This document shows positions 24,773 to 31,718 of a stretch of 32,264 nt of DNA, in pieces. Below the pieces are notes generated by a model. It made no database searches and was not told where the DNA came from. It saw only the letters and a list, made by a program, of their open reading frames with translations. Within the stretch, counting starts at the first letter, position 1; each line of letters begins with the position of its first letter. The stretch is from JAKJEP01 sp964580995 (GTDB lineage: Bacteria; Planctomycetota; Phycisphaerae; Sedimentisphaerales; SM23-30). The stretch covers positions 1-32,264 of the forward strand of contig CAZOMV010000067.1 in the NCBI GenBank assembly GCA_964580995.1, in the 5' to 3' direction. A program made the position numbers and the translations under genes.

Positions 24773-24871
24773 ACCTCTATTATAACCTATCCCCACCGCT
24801 CTTTCACCCCTCATCTGGCATCTGTTTTTTCCTCCATTCTTTATGCCTTTATCGAATTCCCGTCCGAACGG

Positions 24872-25078
24872 GTGTCTTACCGGGTGGCATTGGGTGTATG
24901 TATTGATGATGAACCGGTCAGCGGTTTTGAAAATGAAATGATATTTAATAAGGCAACCTTTGAATTGATTCCGGAGGAATTTCTAGTACCGGCCTTCCCC
25001 TCGTTGCGAGATCTGTGCGGCGGTTTCGGGGCGAATACCTGTGATAAATTCGTGCCAACCTTGACTCTCTACCCGTAA
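24872..25078 (+). CDS. small ORF or gene fragment, unknown function
   Basis: 68 codons from GTG 24872, with an acidic, protein-like composition (GVCIDDEPVSGFENEMIF, FELIPEEFLVPAFPSL). The same frame stays open for some distance upstream with a plausible continuation (YAFIEFPSER), so this may be the 3' remnant of a longer gene cut by rearrangement. No ribosome site supports the GTG. I do not recognise the family. Confidence 0.3.
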   Translation: MSYRVALGVCIDDEPVSGFENEMIFNKATFELIPEEFLVPAFPSLRDLCGGFGANTCDKFVPTLTLYP

Positions 25079-25168
25079 AAAATTTATATACAGTTTTCGG
25101 AAAAAACAGTCTGTGATCAAGTAGCGAATCCTACCAAATACAGCAATTTGACGACATGATCGGCACGG

Positions 25169-25312
25169 TTAGGGTTGAAGATAGATAGAAATCGCATCAA
25201 TCCATGCATGGTCGGCTCCGCTGATTATCATTAGACATCCCGACCTGTCATAGGCCAAGGCCCATACACCATAGGATTCTACGAATTCTGATTCAAACAA
25301 CTGCGACAGCAA
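25169..25312 (-). pseudogene. possible 3' fragment of an unknown gene
   Basis: A 47-codon open frame ends at TAA 25169-25171 and reads like the C-terminal part of a soluble protein (FESEFVESYGVWALAYDRSG, then ADHAWIDAISIYLQP). A stop lies close upstream of TTG 25312 and no ribosome site is present. It is probably a remnant, and the family is not recognised. Confidence 0.25.
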
Positions 25313-25372
25313 CCAATTATTTTAGTTGAGACCGAGATAAACTATCCTCTTCATCTCCCGCCGGGTTGACGG

Positions 25373-25378
25373 TATAAT
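25373..25378 (+). promoter_or_regulatory. perfect -10 element very close to the channel start
   Basis: TATAAT at 25373-25378 would start transcription near 25384-25386, only a few bases before ATG 25389. The -35 region (TTCATC-like, near 25350) is poor. No Shine-Dalgarno sequence precedes the ATG. Together these suggest a leaderless or near-leaderless mRNA. Confidence 0.4.
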
Positions 25379-25388
25379 AGCCGCCATT

Positions 25389-26435
25389 ATGGATAAGGAA
25401 TTACGCCGATTATTGCGTCCGGTAGTCCTGATGCTGCTGTTGATTTTCGTCTTCGCCGGCATCTTCTACGTGCTCTGCCGCAGCGAGGGCCGCGATGTCC
25501 CCTATCTCCGCTGCCTCTACATGGTCGTCATCACCATCTCTACCATCGGCTACGAAGACATGATCGGCACCACCGGGAGCACCACCTTGTCCATTCTGAA
25601 TATCGTCGTCATTCTGATCTCGATGGTTATCGTCGCCTACACCATCTCAAATTTCACCGCTTTTCTGGTCGAGGGCTACCTGGAAAAATATTTTCTCCGT
25701 AAAGCCCAACGCAAAAGGATTAAAAAAATGGAGCAGCATTATATTATCTGTGGTGTCAAGGATATCGGTATTTTCGTCGCCAAAGAACTCTACGAAACCA
25801 AACACTCCTTCGTAATCATCGACGAAAACCTTCCCGCCATCGAGTCCCTGCGTCAGGAAATCCCATCCCTGGTCCACATCGAAGGCGACGCCGCCGACGA
25901 TCACATCCTGAACCAGGCCGGTATCGCCAAGGCCCGCGGTCTGATCGCCTGCCTCGAAAACGACAAGGAAAACCTCTACCTCGTCATGGCCGCCAAGGAA
26001 CTCAACAAAAATCTCCAGATCGCCGCCAAATTTATCTCTCCCAAAAACCGCCAGAAACTCCTCAAGGCCGGTGTCTCCTGCCTGGTCTCACCCAACATGA
26101 TCGGCGGTATGCGAATCGCTTCCGAACTGCTCCGCCCGCAGGTGGTCGGTTTTCTAGACCGCATGCTCCACAGTAAAACCGATTCCGGCGTCCGCGTCGA
26201 AGAATTTGTCATACCCCCAAACAACCCCCTTATCGGCAAATCCCTCCTCGAACTCCACCGCCTGACCGGTATCCTGGTCATCTCCACCTATGATCCCCAG
26301 AAACAAGACTACCAATACAACCCCAGCCCCGCCCAACTGATCACCGCTGACTCCACCCTCATCTTCATCGCCTCACCCGCCGAACGGCTTTCTCTCGATC
26401 AATCCGCCGCCATCATCACCACCACCGAAAAATAA
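25389..26435 (+). CDS. two-TM potassium channel protein with RCK (TrkA-N/TrkA-C) domain
   Basis: 348 residues. TM1 is about 11-30, the pore loop and filter about 44-57 (VVITISTIGYED), and TM2 about 66-96. A Rossmann RCK domain follows from about 116 (QHYIICGVKDIGIFVAKEL, then FVIIDE), and a TrkA-C domain from about 265 (VEEFVIPPNNPLIGKSLLEL). This is the MthK-like architecture: a homotetrameric pore gated by a cytoplasmic ligand-binding ring. The filter is TIGYED (52-57) where TVGYGD is usual, so Gly is replaced by Glu at the outer mouth. The nucleotide loop reads CGVKDIG instead of GxGxxG, which suggests altered or lost NAD(H) binding. The gene is monocistronic and richer in GC than the flanks. 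Confidence 0.92.
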   Translation: MDKELRRLLRPVVLMLLLIFVFAGIFYVLCRSEGRDVPYLRCLYMVVITISTIGYEDMIGTTGSTTLSILNIVVILISMVIVAYTISNFTAFLVEGYLEKYFLRKAQRKRIKKMEQHYIICGVKDIGIFVAKELYETKHSFVIIDENLPAIESLRQEIPSLVHIEGDAADDHILNQAGIAKARGLIACLENDKENLYLVMAAKELNKNLQIAAKFISPKNRQKLLKAGVSCLVSPNMIGGMRIASELLRPQVVGFLDRMLHSKTDSGVRVEEFVIPPNNPLIGKSLLELHRLTGILVISTYDPQKQDYQYNPSPAQLITADSTLIFIASPAERLSLDQSAAIITTTEK

Positions 26436-26507
26436 TGCCGTAGAAAATATGGAACGACCGGACTTGCGATGACAAATTCGCTCTAGGCCGATATCCAAAA
26501 TCTGACA

Positions 26508-26615
26508 TTACCATTTCATCAAGTAGTGATTTTCATACTCTCTAGGCGACCGAGACCCCAGGGAGTGGTGTTCCATCGTCCTGTAGTTCCACCTCTCAAA
26601 CTCTAAATTCCCCAC
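26508..26615 (-). pseudogene. C-terminal remnant of an IS3-type transposase (OrfB/rve)
   Basis: The short frame ending at TAA 26508-26510 encodes FERWNYRTMEHHSLGSRSP followed by REYE. This matches the C-terminal rve signature YNxxRxHSSLGYRSPxEYE of IS3-type integrases. The frame is closed upstream by a stop next to 26615 and no catalytic DDE residues are present, so only the tail survives. Confidence 0.6.
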
Positions 26616-26789
26616 TCCCTACCGACTGAATTCAGACTGATTTCAGACTCACAACAGGATCATCAAAGACGCTGGTTGGACGCTGGAGCCGTAAAATAGG
26701 TAAAATTTGGAGAAAATTGGAGATTAAATAGAAATGGAGAATATTTATATCTTTATATATGACAATAGGTTAAAAGTAGTATAAGTAAC

Positions 26790-26835
26790 TAGCGACGATC
26801 GGATTCGAACCGATGACCTTCTATGAGAATCAGCA
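26790..26835 (-). other. tRNA 3'-half fragment, attachment-site-like
   Basis: The minus strand reads like the end of a tRNA: a degenerate anticodon-arm stretch (GCTGATTCTCATAG), GAAGGTC, then a perfect T-arm with 5-bp stem and TTCGAAT loop (26798-26814), then an acceptor strand CGTCGCT. No matching 5' AGCGACG or D-arm occurs in the 80 bases upstream, so the gene is incomplete. A 3' tRNA half running from the anticodon loop is the typical footprint of tyrosine-recombinase integration. Confidence 0.55.
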
Positions 26836-27065
26836 TCTTGTCAAGACTAAATTTTCAGAGTTTTCATAGTTTGGTTCCGGTTTGTCGGAGGCGGTTCATC
26901 CTTCTATCAGCGGCTCAACAGGCCGAACATGGCATCGGAGGCCACGGTGGCATATTCTGCGGGGGTTGGGTCGAAGCCCAAATGGTCATCTGATGCTCAC
27001 CGGGCCATATCCGCTCCATGACGTAGGAACCTTTTTTTTGTCTTCTTTTCTCGGATAGCGTGGTT

Positions 27066-27094
27066 GCCATTACTCCTGGATGGCGGTTTTTTTT
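27066..27094 (+). terminator. terminator-like hairpin facing the IS110 3' end
   Basis: GCCAT at 27066-27070 pairs with ATGGC at 27080-27084, followed by GG and eight T residues. Read on the plus strand it lies immediately before the end of the oppositely oriented transposase gene. It could block antisense read-through into the element. The stem is only five base pairs. Confidence 0.35.
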
Positions 27095-27095
27095 A

Positions 27096-28136
27096 TTATG
27101 CCACACATACTTGGTTGAATCGTACTTGGTCATGTAGCATCTTGAAGAGGCTTCGGAGCAGCATTCTCGCTACGATGATCCGGGCGATGTTCGTTCCATA
27201 TTTGGCCACGGCCCGTGTGAAGGCCTCTCGATACCTGGGAATCTGGCAGACCCACTGCATCGACTCAATCAACAAATAGCGCAAATGGCTATCCGTTCCC
27301 CCTCCCCCGATCTGCCCGTTGTGGTGGGTCTTGTCCGACTGACGGTGCCCCGGTGCTAATCCCGCATAAGAAATCAGGGCTTCCGCGTTAGCGAACCGCT
27401 CAATCGGTCCAATATGTGCCAGGATCGATAGCGCCGTGACCATGCCGATCCCACGAACCTCGTCTACTCTCTGTGCTTCGGGCCATTGATCGTAGACCAC
27501 CTGCATAGCGGTTTCCACTTTCGAGAGTAACTCCGCGATCTGCTCCAGCTCCTGAAGTTTGATGTCCAAGACCATCCGGTCACTCTCAGAGAGCTTCAAG
27601 CCCCGCAGGCATGCCAGCCCCTTCTGAGTCCATAAGCCACTACGATTCACCCAGGTCTCATGGTGCAAAAAGTGGGTGATCCAGTTTTTGACTGCGGTTT
27701 GCCTTTCCACCAGATCCTGACGACTGTCCACCAAGCGGCGAACTTCACGCCACCAGGCCGTAGGCTGATAGGATGGCGGCAGCGAACCGTTCAGGAATTC
27801 CCGTTGCATCCTCCCGGTGTCGATTTTGTCGCTCTTGCGACGATAGGCCTTGGGCGGCAACGGCATCTGAAGAACATTGGCCAGGATGAACCGCGTCCGA
27901 GAACCAATCAATTCCTTTACCCGCGCCCAGCCGGTGGTACTTTCCATGATCCAGATAACCTCGCCGCCGACCCGGGCAGCTTCGGCTTGGGCCTTCTCCA
28001 CCAGCCGCAAGATTTCTTCCCGCGTGGTAGGAATGTTAAGGCGGCGTTCCTCACCGGTATGACAATCCAACCAGCGTATTTCCGTGTTTTTGGCATGATA
28101 ATCGACGGTCAATAAGATATCTTTGTTCCTGTACAT
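27096..28136 (-). CDS. IS110-family transposase (DEDD recombinase)
   Basis: 346 residues. The N-terminal RuvC-like domain carries the DEDD set at Asp12 (LTVDYHAK), Glu65 (IMEST), Asp103 and Asp106 (KSDKIDTGR). The C-terminal Transposase_20 domain has VRGIGMVTALSILAHIGP, FANAEALISYAGLAPG and the presumed catalytic Ser283 in GGGGTDSHLR. IS110 recombinases are guided by a bridge RNA made from the element's noncoding end, as shown for IS621. ATG 28136 follows AAGGAG at six bases. There are no frameshifts or stops, so it may be active. It sits in a patch of older mobile remnants. Confidence 0.95.
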   Translation of the reverse strand: MYRNKDILLTVDYHAKNTEIRWLDCHTGEERRLNIPTTREEILRLVEKAQAEAARVGGEVIWIMESTTGWARVKELIGSRTRFILANVLQMPLPPKAYRRKSDKIDTGRMQREFLNGSLPPSYQPTAWWREVRRLVDSRQDLVERQTAVKNWITHFLHHETWVNRSGLWTQKGLACLRGLKLSESDRMVLDIKLQELEQIAELLSKVETAMQVVYDQWPEAQRVDEVRGIGMVTALSILAHIGPIERFANAEALISYAGLAPGHRQSDKTHHNGQIGGGGTDSHLRYLLIESMQWVCQIPRYREAFTRAVAKYGTNIARIIVARMLLRSLFKMLHDQVRFNQVCVA

Positions 28137-28330
28137 GATAGACTCCTTCTGGCGCTTAGCGCCATGTTGGAAAGCCGAACTATTCGGTTTTCTTCAGCTA
28201 TGCCGATTCTAACGAGACCTGATCTACCAACAAAATAGTCTTTCTCATGCCATCTGCGGGCTATGAAGCCGCCAGTCTGGTTATAAATCATTATGAATCA
28301 AGCAGTTAAAACGCGTTTTTGGGGCAAAAA
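28137..28330 (-). ncRNA. candidate IS110 bridge-RNA region
   Basis: The noncoding stretch directly upstream of the transposase is the position used for bridge RNA in IS110-group elements. It contains two tight perfect hairpins, GGCGC-TTA-GCGCC at 28151-28163 and CCGAA-CTA-TTCGG at 28175-28187, plus a longer potentially structured segment to about 28330. The target- and donor-binding loops cannot be assigned without comparing element copies. The call rests on position and hairpins. Confidence 0.35.
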
Positions 28331-28350
28331 CGAGAGATACAAGTGGTTGA

Positions 28351-28392
28351 CAAGTCACTATACAGCACACTAACAAGTCACCACCAGGTGAC
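28351..28392. repeat. CAAGTCAC direct repeat and GTCACC dyad
   Basis: CAAGTCAC occurs at 28351-28358 and 28374-28381. The second copy runs into a perfect dyad GTCACC-ACCA-GGTGAC at 28377-28392. AGTGACCC follows at 28406-28413. The cluster lies just outside the presumed left end of the IS110 element. It may be an operator or the insertion target, which cannot be decided here. Confidence 0.35.
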
Positions 28393-28503
28393 GACTGACC
28401 CACTTAGTGACCCACTTTTCCAATTATTCAGATAGTTTCTGACGATCAATCTTTGTTGAGAAAGCATTTTTCGTACCGATTTCGCCACCATTCCTCGTGG
28501 CTA

Positions 28504-28629
28504 TCAAGGAACACCTTGCAGAAAATCGATCACGTTCCGAGCGTCGGCGTGATGCTGCAGGACCCCGGAAAAGTCCATCCTGGATTCGATCGTCTTCTTG
28601 ACCGCCGAGCTTAACGCCGCATAAGCCAT
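28504..28629 (-). pseudogene. short gene fragment with possible frameshift
   Basis: From ATG 28629 a 41-residue frame reads MAYAALSSAVKKTIESRM to ARNVIDFLQGVP and stops at 28504. Directly overlapping in another frame the coding-like text continues as KVFLDSHEEWWRNRYEKC. The pair looks like one gene broken by a frameshift. I do not recognise the family, and no ribosome site is evident. Confidence 0.25.
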
Positions 28630-28810
28630 AATTTCTGTTTCATAATGCTCAATAGGCTAACAAATCAACGGTTTTTTCTCAAAAACTTTCGTCAGAGCCG
28701 ATAATAAGTCTTTCATATACAAATAGTTATAGCAAGATAATTTTTGTACCCCACGCGGAAAAACTTTTCGCGTAAGCCGAAGCAAAAAATCCAGCGCTCA
28801 ATCCTTTGGC

Positions 28811-28845
28811 AAAAAAGGCCGGTTGGCAATTGGCTCAACCGGCCT
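28811..28845 (-). terminator. rho-independent terminator of the dockerin-protein gene
   Basis: On the minus strand AGGCCGGTTG (28845-28836) and CAACCGGCCT (28825-28816) form a perfect 10-bp, GC-rich stem with a 10-nt loop, followed by five to six T residues (28816-28811). It lies 28 nt after the stop codon of the 936-residue gene, the classic arrangement. Confidence 0.9.
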
Positions 28846-28872
28846 CAGTATTATAGACCTAAGACCTTTTTC

Positions 28873-31683
28873 CTATGGGCATGATGGGCATGGGTCGACT
28901 TCCAACCATTGCTCAGCAAGGATAGCAAAGTCTAGGAAGTCGACTATCCCATCACGGTTTATATCTCCCGACATTGATTTCGCACAGCACGTCCAGTAGC
29001 GTAAGGTGATATAATCAATGGCCGTGTCATCCTGCATAATGACGTCAAGCTTACCGCTAGCCAGCGTTCCAAGCACACTGGTAACGCCAGCAGTAGAAGG
29101 CGGCAGGTTACCAAGGTTAAGGATGAGTAACTTCTGGTCTCCGAAGTTCCATGGCAAGCCCGTCAGTGATGCAATGCTCTTGCCCCAGGCAAAGGTCGGA
29201 TTCAGGAACTGCAGGTAGAACACATCATCATACGGAAAGTCCTCAACGGCCCTCAGGCACACTTCAAGTTGGGCCGCAAAAATGCCGGGTGGCAGACCCG
29301 TAAAGGTATGTCCAAAACGTCTGTTCACCACCAACACGGTCTCATCAAACTGACGCCACAGGCCTGGGAAGGCAGTGGTAAGCGCGGTACTCGGCGAAGC
29401 AGGCTTAGGAGGCGGGCTAAACTTGCAGTTGTCATTCACACCGACTGTCACTTCCTGACGGGACTGGTATTTGCACGGACAGACGGCAACTGTAAGTTTT
29501 ATATAGTCAACACCGCTGTCGTCCTGAATGTAAATCCTAAGGCTTCCATTGGCCAGCTGGTTCAGAACAGAAACAGGGCCGGCAGTTGTTGGCAAAGCCG
29601 CCAAATTTAGGCAGAACGTCCCTACCTGGCCCGGATTCCAAGTGCCGCCTGCTTCAGGGAGATTTGCGAACCGGCTTGACCAGGCATAAGTCGGCGTACA
29701 CCCTGCAATCGAACTGACGATACTGATGCTGTCGTTGTATGTACCGCCAGCGCCGAGGTTTGTCGTCGCGCGAGCACGGACTTGAAGCCTGGCAGAGACG
29801 ATCCCGAACGGCAAACCGGTGAACGTATGCCCCAGCCAACTGTTGGCCGGCACACCCGCCTCACCAGACACCTGATCAAATTTCAGAGGTACGCCAGGAG
29901 CGCTGCACGTCGTAATGAAACTGAGCAGTGCGGCATCCGGCGAAGTAGTTTCCGGTGGCGACGCGAAGTTGTCGTTAAAGCCTCCCCAGTAGGTGATAAT
30001 GACCGCCGGGTCTCCGCTCGTCGGACAAATCATAGGTGGTATGTCGCAAGGAACCGGACATTGTAAACCAGGAGTGCAGTTTGTCCCGGCACCTTGTGGA
30101 GTACCTCCGCGAGCCTTGCATTCAGCTAACGTCAAACCCGCACAACTGCCATCAGGCAGACAGCACGCCTGGGTTGGCTCCGGAACCGGACATTGTGTCG
30201 TTGCACAGTTGGTGCCGGCGCCCTGTGGTGTGCCGTTTTTTTCGATACATTCAGCCTCGGTTAAGTCAGCACAACTGCCGTCAGAAAAACAGCACCCTTG
30301 CGTCGGCTCGGCAATTGGCTTGGTGGTGATTGCAAATGCCATGTCGATGGATCTCCCACCATATGAATGATTATCTGGATAGGTTAATTCCATCCACTGG
30401 GTCCCAGTTCCAGCCTGGTCGTAACCATAGACGGAATCATCGTTCCAGTGTTGGCTTGACGTTTTCCAGCCGAACTCACCGAATTCGGTCAGGACATATA
30501 TATCAAGCCAGTATATCTGCGGATCACTAGGATTGCCCTCCTGGACGAAAGCGTCATTGGGATTGATGTCGATTTCGTACCGGTATATCTTATGATCCCC
30601 CTCTGGAATCGCCGGCGCTGCGGCACTATAAACATCCCACCACCATTCGTAGTCCGGCGTCAGGTCTGCCACAAGTGTTTCGGTAAATTCATTCGGACCA
30701 AAATCTTTCTCCCATAACACGTCACCAGGCCTGCTGTGAGGATTGGCCGCTGTCGCGGGGATGTCTTTGTGTATGCTTAGATGGATGTTGTAAATATATC
30801 CATGCGGAATCGGGTCGCCTTTCCATGAACCCCAGAAATGAACATCTGTTATCGGCCCGGTCTGGGTACAAGGAAAATCGTCAGCTATAATTCGCGAGGT
30901 CTGATCGTAACGGTCAATGCGAATAGCAATTCCATTTCGTGTCTTGTCCGGGGGCTGTGACCACTTAACGTCCTGCCCCGGGCACGTGGCAATCCGAATC
31001 ATTGCTGTCGTCGAACCAGACATACCCGACAGAGCCCCGCCTGGCTTACCAACGAAGTCGATTCGATACGTGATATCAAAGAAACTGTCAACCGCCCAGT
31101 TGCCGTCCGGCTGCCGTGTAAGAGTTGTATACCCAGGACTGGGCATTCCAAAGTCTGACCCAGCTGTGATACGAAGAAGGTCAAAATCCGGGTCACCGGG
31201 GGGAAGTTGACCAAACAGACGAAACATGTCGGTGTCGAAACTCTGCACGGGGTCGCCAGGAGTCCGTGGCCCTATATGGGTCTCGCAATTGATCTGCAGG
31301 TCGATGAGTCGGTTGAAGCCTGACAGAGCGCCGGTCCCGACCATAGGCAAGTGCAGTGTGGAGGAGAGGCATGCCATCTCACCACCGAGCGACCCGCCAG
31401 CCTGGCGGCAATTCGTGCCTGGTAGGAAAGAACACACCGTATTATTAACATCACATACGAAATCGTCGTTCGTGGCATCAATTTCAATGGTAGTTCCAGA
31501 CTGTAGCCCGCTGACGATGCGCATGTCATCATCCGGTGTGATGTAAGCGCAATCCGCCGATGGAAAATCCGCAGTCCCTGTTCCGTTGTCGTGGACGGTA
31601 CAACACGCTGCATCAGTAGCCGGGTTACTTAACACAATTATGATATGCAATGCCGCTAATGCAAAAATTAGTTTCTTTTTCAT
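28873..31683 (-). CDS. large secreted multidomain protein with C-terminal dockerin-like module
   Basis: 936 residues. A signal peptide (1-26, MKKKLIFALAALHIIIVLSN) is followed by a beta-rich N-terminal region. A DUF7901-like domain lies at about 238-458 (IADDFPCTQTGPITDVHFWG, YWLDIYV, MAFAITT). Two cysteine cassettes of the CCxxDGSCAxLTxAEC type occupy about 461-548. Two homologous domains of about 160 residues follow (about 555-730 and 735-900), both with GHTFTGLPxGI and a late DYI/DYIxL motif. The end is a single dockerin-like repeat, GDINRDGIVDFLDFAILAEQWL. Such proteins are typical planctomycete surface or exported proteins; dockerin-like ends may mediate assembly or Ca2+ binding. No catalytic signature is visible. 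The gene is 35 nt downstream of the CHRD protein gene and closes the transcript at a strong terminator. The ribosome site is weak (AGGG). Confidence 0.82.
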   Translation of the reverse strand: MKKKLIFALAALHIIIVLSNPATDAACCTVHDNGTGTADFPSADCAYITPDDDMRIVSGLQSGTTIEIDATNDDFVCDVNNTVCSFLPGTNCRQAGGSLGGEMACLSSTLHLPMVGTGALSGFNRLIDLQINCETHIGPRTPGDPVQSFDTDMFRLFGQLPPGDPDFDLLRITAGSDFGMPSPGYTTLTRQPDGNWAVDSFFDITYRIDFVGKPGGALSGMSGSTTAMIRIATCPGQDVKWSQPPDKTRNGIAIRIDRYDQTSRIIADDFPCTQTGPITDVHFWGSWKGDPIPHGYIYNIHLSIHKDIPATAANPHSRPGDVLWEKDFGPNEFTETLVADLTPDYEWWWDVYSAAAPAIPEGDHKIYRYEIDINPNDAFVQEGNPSDPQIYWLDIYVLTEFGEFGWKTSSQHWNDDSVYGYDQAGTGTQWMELTYPDNHSYGGRSIDMAFAITTKPIAEPTQGCCFSDGSCADLTEAECIEKNGTPQGAGTNCATTQCPVPEPTQACCLPDGSCAGLTLAECKARGGTPQGAGTNCTPGLQCPVPCDIPPMICPTSGDPAVIITYWGGFNDNFASPPETTSPDAALLSFITTCSAPGVPLKFDQVSGEAGVPANSWLGHTFTGLPFGIVSARLQVRARATTNLGAGGTYNDSISIVSSIAGCTPTYAWSSRFANLPEAGGTWNPGQVGTFCLNLAALPTTAGPVSVLNQLANGSLRIYIQDDSGVDYIKLTVAVCPCKYQSRQEVTVGVNDNCKFSPPPKPASPSTALTTAFPGLWRQFDETVLVVNRRFGHTFTGLPPGIFAAQLEVCLRAVEDFPYDDVFYLQFLNPTFAWGKSIASLTGLPWNFGDQKLLILNLGNLPPSTAGVTSVLGTLASGKLDVIMQDDTAIDYITLRYWTCCAKSMSGDINRDGIVDFLDFAILAEQWLEVDPCPSCP

Positions 31684-31718
31684 GATTTGTCAGCCCTATC
31701 ATTCTTTATGAAAGTCAT

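Larger units (their letters stand above)
25079..25388. other. intergenic region before the potassium-channel gene
   Basis: It contains a minus-strand gene-like fragment at 25169-25312 and a -10 element at 25373-25378 close to the channel start. The remainder is AT-rich with no other recognisable site. Confidence 0.4.
26436..27095. other. region of mobile-DNA remnants between channel gene and IS110
   Basis: There is no intact gene in 660 bases. It holds an IS3-type transposase tail (26508-26615), a tRNA 3'-half fragment (about 26790-26835), an AT-rich spacer (26690-26790) and, from about 26900, the presumed noncoding 3' flank of the IS110 transposase. A GACGCTGG pair at 26669-26688 is too short to interpret. 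Confidence 0.55.
27000..28330 (-). mobile_element. IS110-family insertion sequence, ends not resolved
   Basis: The element consists of the intact transposase gene at 27096-28136 and noncoding flanks on both sides. IS110 elements lack clear terminal inverted repeats and often make no target duplication, so the ends cannot be fixed by eye. The upstream flank with hairpins reaches to about 28330. The downstream limit is uncertain, and 27000 is a placeholder. Confidence 0.6.
28331..28810. other. intergenic region with dyad repeats and gene debris
   Basis: This stretch of about 480 bases has no intact gene. It contains a 6-bp dyad at 28377-28392 with neighbouring CAAGTCAC repeats, a small minus-strand ORF at 28504-28629, and an AT-rich stretch to the terminator at 28811. 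Confidence 0.45.

Noticed and set aside
24773..24880. LexA box upstream of the SRAP-umuDC cassette
   Set aside because: No CTGT-N8-ACAG or GAAC-N4-GTTC site was found by eye.
26790..26870. Complete tRNA gene
   Set aside because: Only the T-arm and 3' acceptor strand are well formed. The anticodon stem does not pair and no D-arm or 5' acceptor is present.
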